Shown: positions 43,396 to 51,999 of the stretch, one piece after another
Layout: each line of letters opens with the position of its first letter
Position numbering within the stretch: the stretch's first letter is position 1
NCBI RefSeq assembly: GCF_013623835.1
Contig: NZ_JABKDE010000003.1
Span: forward strand, 124,001 to 188,000
DNA from: Brevibacterium oceani
GTDB taxonomy: Bacteria; Actinomycetota; Actinomycetes; Actinomycetales; Brevibacteriaceae
Direction of reading: 5' to 3'
DNA: 64,000 nt
The notes under the pieces: generated by a model
What the model was told of the DNA's origin: nothing
What the model saw: the letters and a program-made list of their open reading frames with translations, nothing else
Databases searched by the model: none
Position numbers and translations under genes: made by a program

Positions 43396-45176
43396 GAGCT
43401 CACTCTTTCCGCGTCCACTGCGTCGTCGAGGTCGATGACCCGATCGCAGATGCTCAGCAGGACCGGCGAGGAGGCGATGAGGATCGTCATCCGGCCCCGC
43501 CGAATCGCCGGAAGGCGGGCGGCGATCGTCTGCTCGGTGACGGAGTCCACGGCCGTCGTCGGGTCGTGGAGGACGAGGAGGTCCGCCTCGGCGGCATAGG
43601 CGCGAGCGAGCGCGAGACGCTGTCGCTGCCCGCCCGAGAGTCGATTGGCCATCTCACCGATCTGTCGCAGCTCTGCCGCTTCGCCCGAAATGAAGTCCTC
43701 ACAGGCCGCGGCCAGAAGCGCCCGCTCGCGGTCGGCCGCACAGGAGCCGATGGTCTCGGCCACGGTCCCGCTGAAGAGCGTCGCATGGTGTGGGGAGATG
43801 ACGGTCGTGTCGCGCCAGAGCCGGTCGAAGTCGGGATCCCGCCGGTCCAGGCCATCAAGGGTGAGGGAGAGGGCCTGGGCGGATTCGGGTCGCAGCAGAG
43901 CCTCGGCGAGTGCCGCCGCTCCCGCCTCGTCCGCGCGCAGACCGACGATCTCATCGGGAGCGACGCGAACCGGCTCGCGGTCACCGAACTGCAGCTCGAG
44001 CCGGGGTGTGTCTGCTCGAACCCGGCCCGCGGCGCGGGACGGGGAGTCGTGCTCGGGCACGGGCCCGATCTCGCCCCTGGCCTCAGCCCCGCCCGAGGCC
44101 GGCACGCCGAGCGCAGTGAGAGCCTCGAGGATGCGTTCGCTCGATCCGCGCGCCGCAGCCCAGGCGGGCACGGCATTCATCGCGAGCATGCGCATCGGCG
44201 GCAGCAGCGCCTGCGAGAGACCGACGGCGGCGATCAGCCCGCCGACGCTGATCTCACCCTCGATCGCGAACCACGCGGCGAGTGCGGCGACCGCGGCGAC
44301 GAATGCTCCGCTCACTGTCGTGCTGCCGACGAGGAAGCGGCCGAGCAGTCCGACATTGCGGTAGGCGCCGTCGAGGGTCTCGCGGCTGGTCTGGCGATAA
44401 CGGTCGGTGGCCTCGGACTCCGCGCGCATCCCTTTGATCACGCGATAGCCGGAGACCAGGTCCGTCGCCCGTCCGACCGTCTTCGCGAGCAGGGTCTGGT
44501 AGACCCGGGAGTCCCGGGCCAGGCGGCCGCTGAGCACTCCCATGAGCCACACCGTCAGCGGGGCTCCGACCAGCACCACAAGGCCGAGGAGCCAATGGAT
44601 GAGCAGGAGGGAGACTGCGATGAAGACGACCCCCGCGAACTCGGCCACCGGGTAGACGGCGAGACCCAATGCTGCCGCTCGCATGATGTCGTTCGTCATC
44701 AGCGACACCACAGCGCCGTCCGGTTTCGCACCGGCGCTCCCCGGGGCGTGTAGCACCTGGCGGGAGAGCGTGGAGCGAAGCCGGTGGCCGACGAGCTCCG
44801 CGGCCAGCGCCGCGAGCTGAGCCATGCACCGAAACGACAGCGAGAGCACTGTGAACACTGCGGCAAGCACCCCGATCCACAGGATGAGCCGAGACGCGTC
44901 GCCCTCGGCCAGCGCCTCGTCGATGGCCGCGCCCATGACCACGGGAACAAGAGCCTCGCCGACCTGCCACAGCACCCCGAGGATCACCGCGGGCATCGTA
45001 TACCGCTTCGCGGAGAGCAGCAGGCCGAGCAGGAGACGTGTCGGCGTCGTTCCCGGCCGGATCTCGATGTTCTCAAGGCGCGGGGGCCGATCCGGGGCCT
45101 GCCCGATGACCGGCAACCACCGGGTCAGCCGGGACCGGCCGAGTCCGGTCGGGTCTCCGGAGCGAACTGTGCTCAT
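43392..45176 (-). CDS. ABC transporter, exporter-fold partner subunit with degenerate Walker motifs
   Basis: A 594-residue half-transporter. The membrane domain covers about 55-330. In the ATPase domain the P-loop reads GLRADEAGAAAL, lacking the Lys-Ser/Thr, and Walker B ends LLVLHDP, lacking the Asp-Glu pair, but the signature LSGGQRQR is intact. It therefore complements the other subunit: together they can build one complete ATP site and one dead site. The ATG at 45176 is favoured over one 36 bases earlier. It lies 78 bases after the substrate-binding protein gene on the same strand. Confidence 0.9.
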   Translation of the reverse strand: MSTVRSGDPTGLGRSRLTRWLPVIGQAPDRPPRLENIEIRPGTTPTRLLLGLLLSAKRYTMPAVILGVLWQVGEALVPVVMGAAIDEALAEGDASRLILWIGVLAAVFTVLSLSFRCMAQLAALAAELVGHRLRSTLSRQVLHAPGSAGAKPDGAVVSLMTNDIMRAAALGLAVYPVAEFAGVVFIAVSLLLIHWLLGLVVLVGAPLTVWLMGVLSGRLARDSRVYQTLLAKTVGRATDLVSGYRVIKGMRAESEATDRYRQTSRETLDGAYRNVGLLGRFLVGSTTVSGAFVAAVAALAAWFAIEGEISVGGLIAAVGLSQALLPPMRMLAMNAVPAWAAARGSSERILEALTALGVPASGGAEARGEIGPVPEHDSPSRAAGRVRADTPRLELQFGDREPVRVAPDEIVGLRADEAGAAALAEALLRPESAQALSLTLDGLDRRDPDFDRLWRDTTVISPHHATLFSGTVAETIGSCAADRERALLAAACEDFISGEAAELRQIGEMANRLSGGQRQRLALARAYAAEADLLVLHDPTTAVDSVTEQTIAARLPAIRRGRMTILIASSPVLLSICDRVIDLDDAVDAERVSS

Positions 45177-45254
45177 CGGCACCGTGCCACAGGCAGCGTA
45201 CATCGCACCCACCGATTCCGTGATCGGCCGGTCACCTCAGCCGTGCGCATCGGT

Positions 45255-46250
45255 TCAGCTGCCCTGGTTGAGCGCTGAGTCCTCGAGCTGGGGAACGAGC
45301 TTATCGAGGATGTAGGGCACGCTCGAGGGTCCGATCTGAGTGGGCATCGACAGGTAGGTCTCGCTCCCGCCGACAAGGACCATCGTGCCGTTCTTCACTG
45401 CCGGGAGTCGATCGAACCGGGGATCGTCTTCGAGCTTCTTGCGAGGACCGTCCTCGCCGCCGAGGACGACGACATCGGCATCGATCTCGTCGAGTTTCTC
45501 GGTCGAGAGCGTCTGCGGCTTGTCCTCACTGGGCTGGAGGTCGGAGGGTTTGAGGCCGAGTGCGCCGAAGAAGTTCTTCGCTCCGGGCACTGAATAGATT
45601 CCGTCAGGCGTGACCACTCCCTGGAAGAAGGTCTTGTCCTGCAGGCCATGCAGAGACTCACGCGCTTCGGAGAAATCGTCGTCGATGCCCTTCGTTACAT
45701 CCTCGACACGATCGGTCGTGCCGGTGAGCTGGCCAAGAGCGTCGAGTTCGTCCTCATAGCTGGGCAGCTGGGTGTAGGCGTAGGTCGGGGCGATCTCGGA
45801 CAGCTGGTCGTAACCCGACTGGTCGAGTGGTGAGCCTGCCCCGAAGTAGATGATGAGGTCCGGGTCGTGCGACGCAACCGCCTCGGCCGAGGGCTTGCTG
45901 TCGGCGATGAGATCATCGGCGTATTCGCCGTAGAGTCCCTTGATCCACGGTGCGGTCTGCAGTGCCTGATTCTCCGGGCCCCATCCGCCGTAGACGTCGG
46001 CCTGCTCCCCGAGCGCGTCAAGCATGTCGATGTCGAGCGGGGACCCGATGACGACGATATTCTCCGGCTTCTCCTCGACGACGGCATCGCCGAATTCGGT
46101 GGAGACCGTAGCGGGAAAGCTCCCGGCCGCGTCGGAAGAGTTCTCGTCGGCAGATTCGGACGAACCGCCCCCGCAGGCACTCAGGGCGAGAACGGCGCCC
46201 AGTGCCGTGGCGGTGACGGCGAAGCGTCGCGAATCGTGGGCGATGGTCAT
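45255..46250 (-). CDS. Iron-siderophore substrate-binding lipoprotein
   Basis: A 331-residue binding protein with signal peptide and lipobox (LALSAC, Cys26). Family blocks: EEKPENIVVIGSPLDIDMLDALG, ASHDPDLIIYFGAG, and LPAVKNGTMVLVGGSETYLS. It is only distantly like the other siderophore-binding protein at 20.1 kb. It leads the leftward unit with the two ABC subunits; an iron box lies about 88 bases upstream. Function: capture of a ferric siderophore or heme for the ABC heterodimer. Confidence 0.9.
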   Translation of the reverse strand: MTIAHDSRRFAVTATALGAVLALSACGGGSSESADENSSDAAGSFPATVSTEFGDAVVEEKPENIVVIGSPLDIDMLDALGEQADVYGGWGPENQALQTAPWIKGLYGEYADDLIADSKPSAEAVASHDPDLIIYFGAGSPLDQSGYDQLSEIAPTYAYTQLPSYEDELDALGQLTGTTDRVEDVTKGIDDDFSEARESLHGLQDKTFFQGVVTPDGIYSVPGAKNFFGALGLKPSDLQPSEDKPQTLSTEKLDEIDADVVVLGGEDGPRKKLEDDPRFDRLPAVKNGTMVLVGGSETYLSMPTQIGPSSVPYILDKLVPQLEDSALNQGS

Positions 46251-46337
46251 GGGTGGCTCCTCATTTCTCTGTGCTCTCTCGCCGGTGTCCCCGGATGCCG
46301 GACCGGAGTCGGGGACGATCGGCAGCGACTCTTCATA

Positions 46338-46356
46338 TTAGGTTTTGCTAACCTTT
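46338..46356. promoter_or_regulatory. DtxR/IdeR iron box, divergent promoter
   Basis: TTAGGTTTTGCTAACCTTT matches 14 of 19 consensus positions with TTAGG/CTAACCT arms kept. It lies between the binding protein (-) and the tandem AraC gene (+). A possible promoter (TTTACC, 18 bases, TATAGT at 46378-46383) for the AraC gene overlaps its right end, so repression by iron-loaded regulator fits. Confidence 0.72.
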
Positions 46357-46392
46357 ACCTGGGTGCGCAGACTCTCATATAGTTCACTCGTG

Positions 46393-47967
46393 ATGAATGC
46401 ATCTGCATCGGCTCAGTCCAGCCTGCCCGTTCCGGCGATTCCCCCCTGCCGTCTGAGCGCGGACTGGCTGTACGCCTTCGATCTGCTGCTGTGGACACGC
46501 ACGGGCACCGCATACGTGAGCACTGCAGATTCCCACATGTATCGCATCCCGGCTGGTGAGGGGATCTGGCTGCAGGCTGGCTGCGGCGCGACGGTGACGA
46601 CCGAGGCGGGAACTGTCGCCTTCCCCTATCTCGTCACACCGAATACGACCCCTGATGCCCCTCGTACGACCCTCACCTTCGGTGTCCCTGCGCACTGGCA
46701 GGATTGGCTGATCCTCCACTTCCTCCACTGCTCCACAGGACATGGGATCTTCGGCTATCGGGCTGCCGGTCTCGGCGACATCCTCGGCCTCGGCGACGCC
46801 CTCGGCCTCGGCGAGACGGGTGAGAAGAGCGGTGCGCTGCCGGGAGAGGAGCCGCCTCTGCCTCGTGCGTCTGCGGCACGGAGGGTGGCTGAGGAGCTGC
46901 GCGCCGCGCCGGCCATCGACCGCAGCATCACAGGCTGGGCAAGACTGACCGCTTCGAGCGCATCGACCATCAGGCGCGGCTTCCTCGATATCGGGTGGAC
47001 TTTCAACCGATGGCGGATCGCGACGCGACTCGCGGCCGCATGTGAACACCTCGCCTCGGGCCACGCAGTGGAGGCCACGGCAATGCGCGTGGGCTTCACC
47101 TCACGGCACGGGTTCACCCGTGCATTCGGCAGACACTACGGGCTCACCCCCAGCGCCTACGCCTCACGTATGTCCGTCCACTCCCTCGGCTCTCTCCTGC
47201 GCACCGAGGCAGCCACCGGGACGGCCGCCTTGGCGGCGACGATCGCACGGCTGACGAAGACGCCGGCGGCTGCGTCGGTGCCGCGACCGCTGCCCGCGAC
47301 GCGCACCTCGTGGCACCGCAACGACGTGCATGTCCTGGCGTGGCTGTACAAGGGCACCGGCGACCTCAGTCTGGAGTCGCGCCATCACCTTCGCCGTGAG
47401 GGAGAGGCCGTCTGGATTCCAGCCGGCGTCGCCCACCAAGCGGGCAATGACGAAGGATCGGTGACTCTGCCGATCGGCTACCTGTCGCCCGAGGACGTGC
47501 ATATCAGCGAGCCGATGAGGGCCCGTTTCTCCCCCGAATGGAATGATTTCCTCCTCCATCGAGCCGTGGCGACTCGCACCGAACTGCGGCCCGAGGGCTT
47601 CGAGCCCCGCGACATGCTCGACCTGTTCGTCGATCAGCTCGCAAACCAACGGTCACGCACCGTTGCCATGCCCGCGGATCCACGCGCCGCAGCTGTCGCG
47701 AGACATTTCCTCACCCGAATGAAACTGCCCGCCGGCGCAGGAATCGATGCGGAAGTCCACCGCGCGTTCCGCGTCGAGACCGGGATGACTCTGGCGCAAT
47801 GGCAGCACAGTGCCCGGATGCACGCCGCAAGGGACCTCCTCGAGGCCGGCGCCCGCCCCACCGACGCGGCTCGCCGGGTCGGCTACACCAGGGTGAGGAG
47901 TTTCAGCCGGGCCTTTCGCGATCGCTACGGTCACCCTCCGCGCGAGCATCTGTCCCGCCGCAGCTGA
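46393..47967 (+). CDS. Tandem (double-length) AraC-family regulator
   Basis: A 524-residue protein with two complete AraC units in one chain: cupin-like sensor (about 20-130), helix-turn-helix pair (about 175-265; VEATAMRVGFTSRHGFTRAFGRHYGL), second cupin (about 300-400; WIPAGVAHQAGN) and second helix-turn-helix pair (about 435-520; PTDAARRVGYTRVRSFSRAF). The first linker has a Leu-Gly-rich repeat. No ribosome site precedes the start; a GTG at 46390 lies 7 bases after a TATAGT box, so the message may be leaderless. It is divergent from the siderophore lipoprotein, its likely target. Confidence 0.85.
   Translation: MNASASAQSSLPVPAIPPCRLSADWLYAFDLLLWTRTGTAYVSTADSHMYRIPAGEGIWLQAGCGATVTTEAGTVAFPYLVTPNTTPDAPRTTLTFGVPAHWQDWLILHFLHCSTGHGIFGYRAAGLGDILGLGDALGLGETGEKSGALPGEEPPLPRASAARRVAEELRAAPAIDRSITGWARLTASSASTIRRGFLDIGWTFNRWRIATRLAAACEHLASGHAVEATAMRVGFTSRHGFTRAFGRHYGLTPSAYASRMSVHSLGSLLRTEAATGTAALAATIARLTKTPAAASVPRPLPATRTSWHRNDVHVLAWLYKGTGDLSLESRHHLRREGEAVWIPAGVAHQAGNDEGSVTLPIGYLSPEDVHISEPMRARFSPEWNDFLLHRAVATRTELRPEGFEPRDMLDLFVDQLANQRSRTVAMPADPRAAAVARHFLTRMKLPAGAGIDAEVHRAFRVETGMTLAQWQHSARMHAARDLLEAGARPTDAARRVGYTRVRSFSRAFRDRYGHPPREHLSRRS
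46771..46815. repeat. 18-bp tandem repeat inside the AraC linker
   Basis: Two and a half copies of CTCGGCGACRYCCTCGGC encode the LGDILGLGDALGLGE linker between sensor and DNA-binding part of the first AraC unit; it is likely to vary in copy number. Confidence 0.7.
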
Positions 47968-49412
47968 CGCGACCGGTGGTACGAGGCCAGGCCGAGGATC
48001 GCGCCTAACTGAACGGAGGCGACGGCATCGATCGGCAGGCTGCGATTGCGCATCTCCCGGTCTCGGCCGACCAGCCATGAGGAGAACTCTTCGTCGAGTA
48101 CTCGCACAGCCTCAGCGATCTGACCTGAGGCATCATCGCCGCGCTCGCGCTCGATGGTCAGGGCCCGCAGCAGGGCACCTCCGTAACGCAGACGGAACAT
48201 CCACACCACACCCATCGGCCGTTCGGCGGCTCGTGCCAGCCGGTCGCTGCTCGCCGATTCTCCGCGTGCCTCGAGATCTCGCCCCACTCGGGTCATCATC
48301 GGGATGAAGCCGAGTGCGCTGCGCATGATCGGCTCGTCGGGATCGTGCAGGTGCGGGCGGACACGGTCAAGGATCATCTCGAGCCAGCCTCCGGTGGTTT
48401 GCAGCGCCGCTCCGGCTTCACGGAGCAGTTCACCGTAGTTGGCCTCTGATGCACTCTGATCGTCAGCACCGTCCCTGGTCCACAGCGGGAGTTCGGCGAT
48501 AAGCGCAGTGGTGCCGTAGCGACGCGCATAGCTCGTCGAGGACTGTCCTTCGTGCGGTGCGACAATCGGGTCGAGGCCGCGGTCAGCTCGCCAGTCGTAG
48601 GCGTCTTCGGCACCGATCGCCGAGAAGACCCCGGGCGCCAGGACCTCGCTCATGGGTGACTCGGGATGGCCGTGGTGGAGAGGGATGCCCGCGCGTTGCG
48701 GCAGTGCATGGAGCAGTGGGATCATCGGGGCGAGCGCGGGGCTGAGATAGTAGTAGGCGCCTCCGCCCTCGGCGTTGTGCAGGGGGACGTAGAAGTCCGG
48801 TCGAACACGGTCGATGAGGCCTTTGAGGGCCGCGGTCTCGGGCAGCATCGAGTCGAACTGCTTGGTCTTGTAGTTGATCGGGAAGGTCCATTCGACCTGC
48901 TCGGGGCCTGGTGGTCGGTAGAAGCCGCGGAAGTAGGCCTCCGCGTCGCCAGGACGGTCGTACCACTCATGATTGAGTCGCATGCCGTCCGGATCTGCGC
49001 AGGCGACGATGTGCCAGCGAGTGCGCAGACGCCTCCTCAGCGCATCGTTGCGCACGAGCATGTCGACGAGGTGGAGGATCGTCACTGAGCCGATGGGTTC
49101 GTTCGGGTGCACGCCGCCGACGATGAGCCCGTTCACCGGCTCACCGTTCACGGGTTCAGCGGCCGCTGAGGAGTCCTGGACTGGGTCGACGGAGACGGTG
49201 TAGACGAGAATGTCCTCGCCCAGGCGCGAGGTCCCGATTCGTTCGACAGCGACCAGGTCCGGGTGGCGTAGGCGAATCTCGTCGAGGCCGGCGATCAGCT
49301 CATCGAGGTCCGGGAAATGCCGCCAAGTCGGCAGATCCGAGCTCAGTTCGAGCACCTCGGCGTCGCTGAGTACGGAGTCGTCGCGGTCATCGGCGATCGA
49401 GGACACGTTCAC
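47931..49412 (-). CDS. M14-family zinc carboxypeptidase-like protein
   Basis: A 493-residue protein. The zinc ligands appear as His-x-x-Glu in GGVHPNEPIGS and His in VPLHNAEGGG, with the catalytic Glu in TALIAELPLW; these are the M14 landmarks. The C-terminal 170 residues are helical and specific. No signal peptide is seen, so it acts in the cytoplasm on a peptide or amide. No ATG is available; GTG codons at 49412 and 49406 follow GAGATGAGAAG, and the second has better spacing. Its 3' end overlaps the convergent AraC gene by 37 bases. Confidence 0.8.
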   Translation of the reverse strand: MNVSSIADDRDDSVLSDAEVLELSSDLPTWRHFPDLDELIAGLDEIRLRHPDLVAVERIGTSRLGEDILVYTVSVDPVQDSSAAAEPVNGEPVNGLIVGGVHPNEPIGSVTILHLVDMLVRNDALRRRLRTRWHIVACADPDGMRLNHEWYDRPGDAEAYFRGFYRPPGPEQVEWTFPINYKTKQFDSMLPETAALKGLIDRVRPDFYVPLHNAEGGGAYYYLSPALAPMIPLLHALPQRAGIPLHHGHPESPMSEVLAPGVFSAIGAEDAYDWRADRGLDPIVAPHEGQSSTSYARRYGTTALIAELPLWTRDGADDQSASEANYGELLREAGAALQTTGGWLEMILDRVRPHLHDPDEPIMRSALGFIPMMTRVGRDLEARGESASSDRLARAAERPMGVVWMFRLRYGGALLRALTIERERGDDASGQIAEAVRVLDEEFSSWLVGRDREMRNRSLPIDAVASVQLGAILGLASYHRSRQLRRDRCSRGG

Positions 49413-49485
49413 CTTCTCATCTCTGGTCTCGGCCCGGGGCAGATCCGGCCCACTCCCGGCCCAGCCTAGCCGGGCCGAGCAGTCG

Positions 49486-50793
49486 TCAGCCCATGACCCC
49501 CGACACCGACTCGATGACTTGCAAGGCGGCGAGGAAGCCGAAAAGACCGAGACAGATGGTGAGCAGAACGTTCGACCACCAGGTGTTGCGCAGCTGGAGC
49601 GGAACCGAATCGCGGTTGAGGATGACAAGCAGCGCAAGAGCGAGAATCGGAAGGATGAAGGCGCTGATCGCCGCATAGACGAGAACGAGTGTGACAGGCT
49701 TGCCCATGCTCATGATCACCACCGTCGCGATGGAGAGGTAGACGAGGACTCCGCGGAACTCGATCGAAGTCGCCGACATCTCGTGCTTCACCTCATCCTG
49801 GCGCGGGTAGCGTCGGAGCACCCGCAGACAGTCGGCAGTGACGTAGGCGATGCCGGAGAACCCGCCCAGCACACTCGTATAGACCACGGCGAGGAAACTG
49901 ATGAGGAACACCAACCGCCCGGTCTCACCGATCCGGCCCACCAGGTCATCGGCGATGGCGAACAGCGCATCATTGTCCGAAATCGTGAAGCCCTGCCCGT
50001 AGAGGATGAATGCTCCCACGGCGCTCATCGCCACGGCGAAGACGAAGACGAGGCCGTAGCTGATGAACAGGTCGAGGCGGACAACCGGCTTCCAGTCAGG
50101 GGTCCGCCACGCCTTCTCACGGATCCAGAACGAGTACGCGAGGATGCCGGTCGCTCCCCCGACCCCGCCGATGAGCGACATCACCGTGATGATCGAAGTG
50201 TTCGGGAACGTCGGCACGACCGTCTCTGCGGCGACCGTTTGAGCGTCTTGCCCTTGGAACACAGAGATCGCCAGGGCCAGGATGCCGAAGAACATAATGA
50301 TTCCGAAACCCATCATGGCCTTTTCGACGATCCCGTACCGGCCGATGCCGACAAGCACTGCAGCAGAGAGCAGCACGACGATGGCGGTCGGCCAGAACGG
50401 GAGGACGGGGAAGATCGCCTGCAGAATCGTCGTCGTCACTGCGACGACTCCGGCTCCGAAGAACAGCCCGACGAGCAGCTCCGCGATGAGGAAGAGGATC
50501 GGGAACGTCCGCCCGCCGAATCGAGTGAGATGGGAGATCAGGGACCGGTCGCCGCTCATCTGCAGCCGCGACACCGCCTCGGAGAGGACGAACTTGAGGA
50601 TGATGCCGACCATGAACACCCAGATGAGCGCCAGACCGTATTCGGCACCGGAGTTCATCGTCGTGATCATGTCCGAAGCGCCGACGCTGGCCAGCGCCAA
50701 CACGATCCCTGGGCCGATGAGGCGGAGGCGTCCAGCCCATGATGTCGGCGCCGAGGCGGCGTTCTTCGTCTGCGATGTCGTTTCGGCGGACAT
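49486..50793 (-). CDS. Divergent Nramp-family transporter
   Basis: A 435-residue polytopic protein with about 11 helices that aligns with Nramp (MntH) transporters: RLIGPGIVLALASVGASDM and SGAEYGLALIWVFMVGIILKF. The first-helix metal motif DPGN is replaced (VGASDM keeps an Asp only) and the sixth helix has GATGILAYSFWIREK where MntH has a Met-Pro-His. It thus lacks the Met that selects transition metals and may carry Mg2+, another cation or an organic solute. The ATG at 50793 is 12 bases after AAGGAG. It stands alone, 73 bases from the carboxypeptidase start. Confidence 0.8.
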   Translation of the reverse strand: MSAETTSQTKNAASAPTSWAGRLRLIGPGIVLALASVGASDMITTMNSGAEYGLALIWVFMVGIILKFVLSEAVSRLQMSGDRSLISHLTRFGGRTFPILFLIAELLVGLFFGAGVVAVTTTILQAIFPVLPFWPTAIVVLLSAAVLVGIGRYGIVEKAMMGFGIIMFFGILALAISVFQGQDAQTVAAETVVPTFPNTSIITVMSLIGGVGGATGILAYSFWIREKAWRTPDWKPVVRLDLFISYGLVFVFAVAMSAVGAFILYGQGFTISDNDALFAIADDLVGRIGETGRLVFLISFLAVVYTSVLGGFSGIAYVTADCLRVLRRYPRQDEVKHEMSATSIEFRGVLVYLSIATVVIMSMGKPVTLVLVYAAISAFILPILALALLVILNRDSVPLQLRNTWWSNVLLTICLGLFGFLAALQVIESVSGVMG

Positions 50794-51029
50794 TGGCGGG
50801 GTGGGCTCCTTCACGTGGGTTCATCGACACCACCGGAACCGTTCGCACGGGGCATCGTTCGCAAAGGAGAGTATGGCCGAGGTCATCACATTCCGGGACG
50901 GAAGTCTCAACACCCGGGAAGGGACTCTGTCTCAATCCGTGCCGCAGCGCTCCGCATCAACCGCTCAAGACCCATTCCAGTCGCTCACTCAGAGGCCGAT
51001 CCGCAGTCTTCGAGCGTATATTCGACGCC
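50794..51029. other. Divergent intergenic between Nramp and arr genes
   Basis: 236 bases without a credible gene. The right end holds TATATT (51017-51022), a likely -10 box seven bases before the arr ATG. Otherwise I see nothing. Confidence 0.5.
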
Positions 51030-51443
51030 ATGGCTGACGCACGCGATGAGGGACCCTTCTTCCATGGCACCCGTGCCGAACTCGCACCGGGAGACTTGCT
51101 GACCGCAGGCTTCGCTTCGAACTACCGACCCGAAGTGACGATGAACCACATATACTTCACGGCCCTGCCCGATGGGGCACGATTAGCCGCCGAAGTGGCA
51201 GCCCTCGACGGCGGACAACCGCACGTCTACGAGGTCGAACCCCTCGGCGACTATTTCGACGACCCGAACGTCACGGACAAGAAGTTCCCCGGAAACCCCA
51301 CACGCTCCTTTCGCAGCACCGAACCCCTGCGCATCGTCCGCGAGGCCACCGTCTGGAAACGACTGAGCAAGCAGGACCTGCAGATGTGGCGCGAACGCCT
51401 CGCGGCCATCCGCGAGGACGACGACAAAGAGATCATCAACTGA
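51030..51443 (+). CDS. arr: Rifamycin NAD-ADP-ribosyltransferase
   Basis: A 137-residue Arr protein, the normal size. It transfers ADP-ribose from NAD to the C23 hydroxyl of rifampicin, inactivating the drug. Motifs: FFHGTRAELAPGDLLTAGF (NAD site His), YFTALPDGARLAAEVAA, HVYEVEPLG and DPNVTDKKFPGNPTRSFRSTEPLRIV, all hallmark Arr sequences. No ribosome site precedes the ATG, but a TATATT box ends 7 bases before it, so the transcript may be leaderless. The gene is not flanked by mobile elements, so it looks chromosomal and intrinsic. Low-level rifampicin resistance is expected. Confidence 0.93.
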   Translation: MADARDEGPFFHGTRAELAPGDLLTAGFASNYRPEVTMNHIYFTALPDGARLAAEVAALDGGQPHVYEVEPLGDYFDDPNVTDKKFPGNPTRSFRSTEPLRIVREATVWKRLSKQDLQMWRERLAAIREDDDKEIIN

Positions 51444-51520
51444 CACCGCCGAGGCGACACAGCACATCCCACTGCGCCTGAGAGGAGTCAACCTCGCTTC
51501 GCTCCGAAGCCCGCGTGGAC

Positions 51521-51991
51521 TCAGTCCCGCTCGGCCCCGAACACCGGGTGGTCGCTGGCGATGGAGATGCGGTTGAAGGCGTTGATGAGGATGGTCGACC
51601 ATTCGATCGCTGAGATCTGCTCGGTCGTCAGGTGTTGAGCCACCTCGGCGGCGATCGCATCGCGGTCAGCTGTTTTGTCGAGCACGGTCAGGGATTCGGC
51701 CAGGGTCAGCGCCGCGAACTCCTCATCGGTGAAGATCTCCGCCTCATGCCAGCTGGGCAGCACATCGAGCTTGAGCTGGGAGACCCCGGCCTTCCTCGCG
51801 GCCGGGGCATGGATGCTCAGGCAGGTGCGGCAGCCGTTGATCTGTGAGACCCGCGTGTTGACGAGTTCGATGAGCCCGTCATCCAGACCCGCAGTGCGTG
51901 ACGCCTTTCGCGAGGCCGCGGCCGCCTGGGCCAGCGCCTTGTAGTTCTCGGGGTGGATCTTGTCGATGAAGGGTCGACTCGCGTTGCTCAT
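51521..51991 (-). CDS. Carboxymuconolactone decarboxylase/AhpD-like protein
   Basis: A 156-residue AhpD-fold protein. The active-site motif Cys54-x2-Cys57-x3-His61 (NGCRTCLSIH) is present, so it should be a thiol peroxidase-type enzyme rather than a lactone decarboxylase. The start at 51991 is uncertain; a GTG 12 bases upstream overlaps the end of the GNAT gene, which would couple them. It belongs with a leftward unit of GNAT and AhpD genes. Role: reduction of peroxides or disulfides (family-level). Confidence 0.88.
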   Translation of the reverse strand: MSNASRPFIDKIHPENYKALAQAAAASRKASRTAGLDDGLIELVNTRVSQINGCRTCLSIHAPAARKAGVSQLKLDVLPSWHEAEIFTDEEFAALTLAESLTVLDKTADRDAIAAEVAQHLTTEQISAIEWSTILINAFNRISIASDHPVFGAERD

Positions 51992-51999
51992 ACCCTCAC

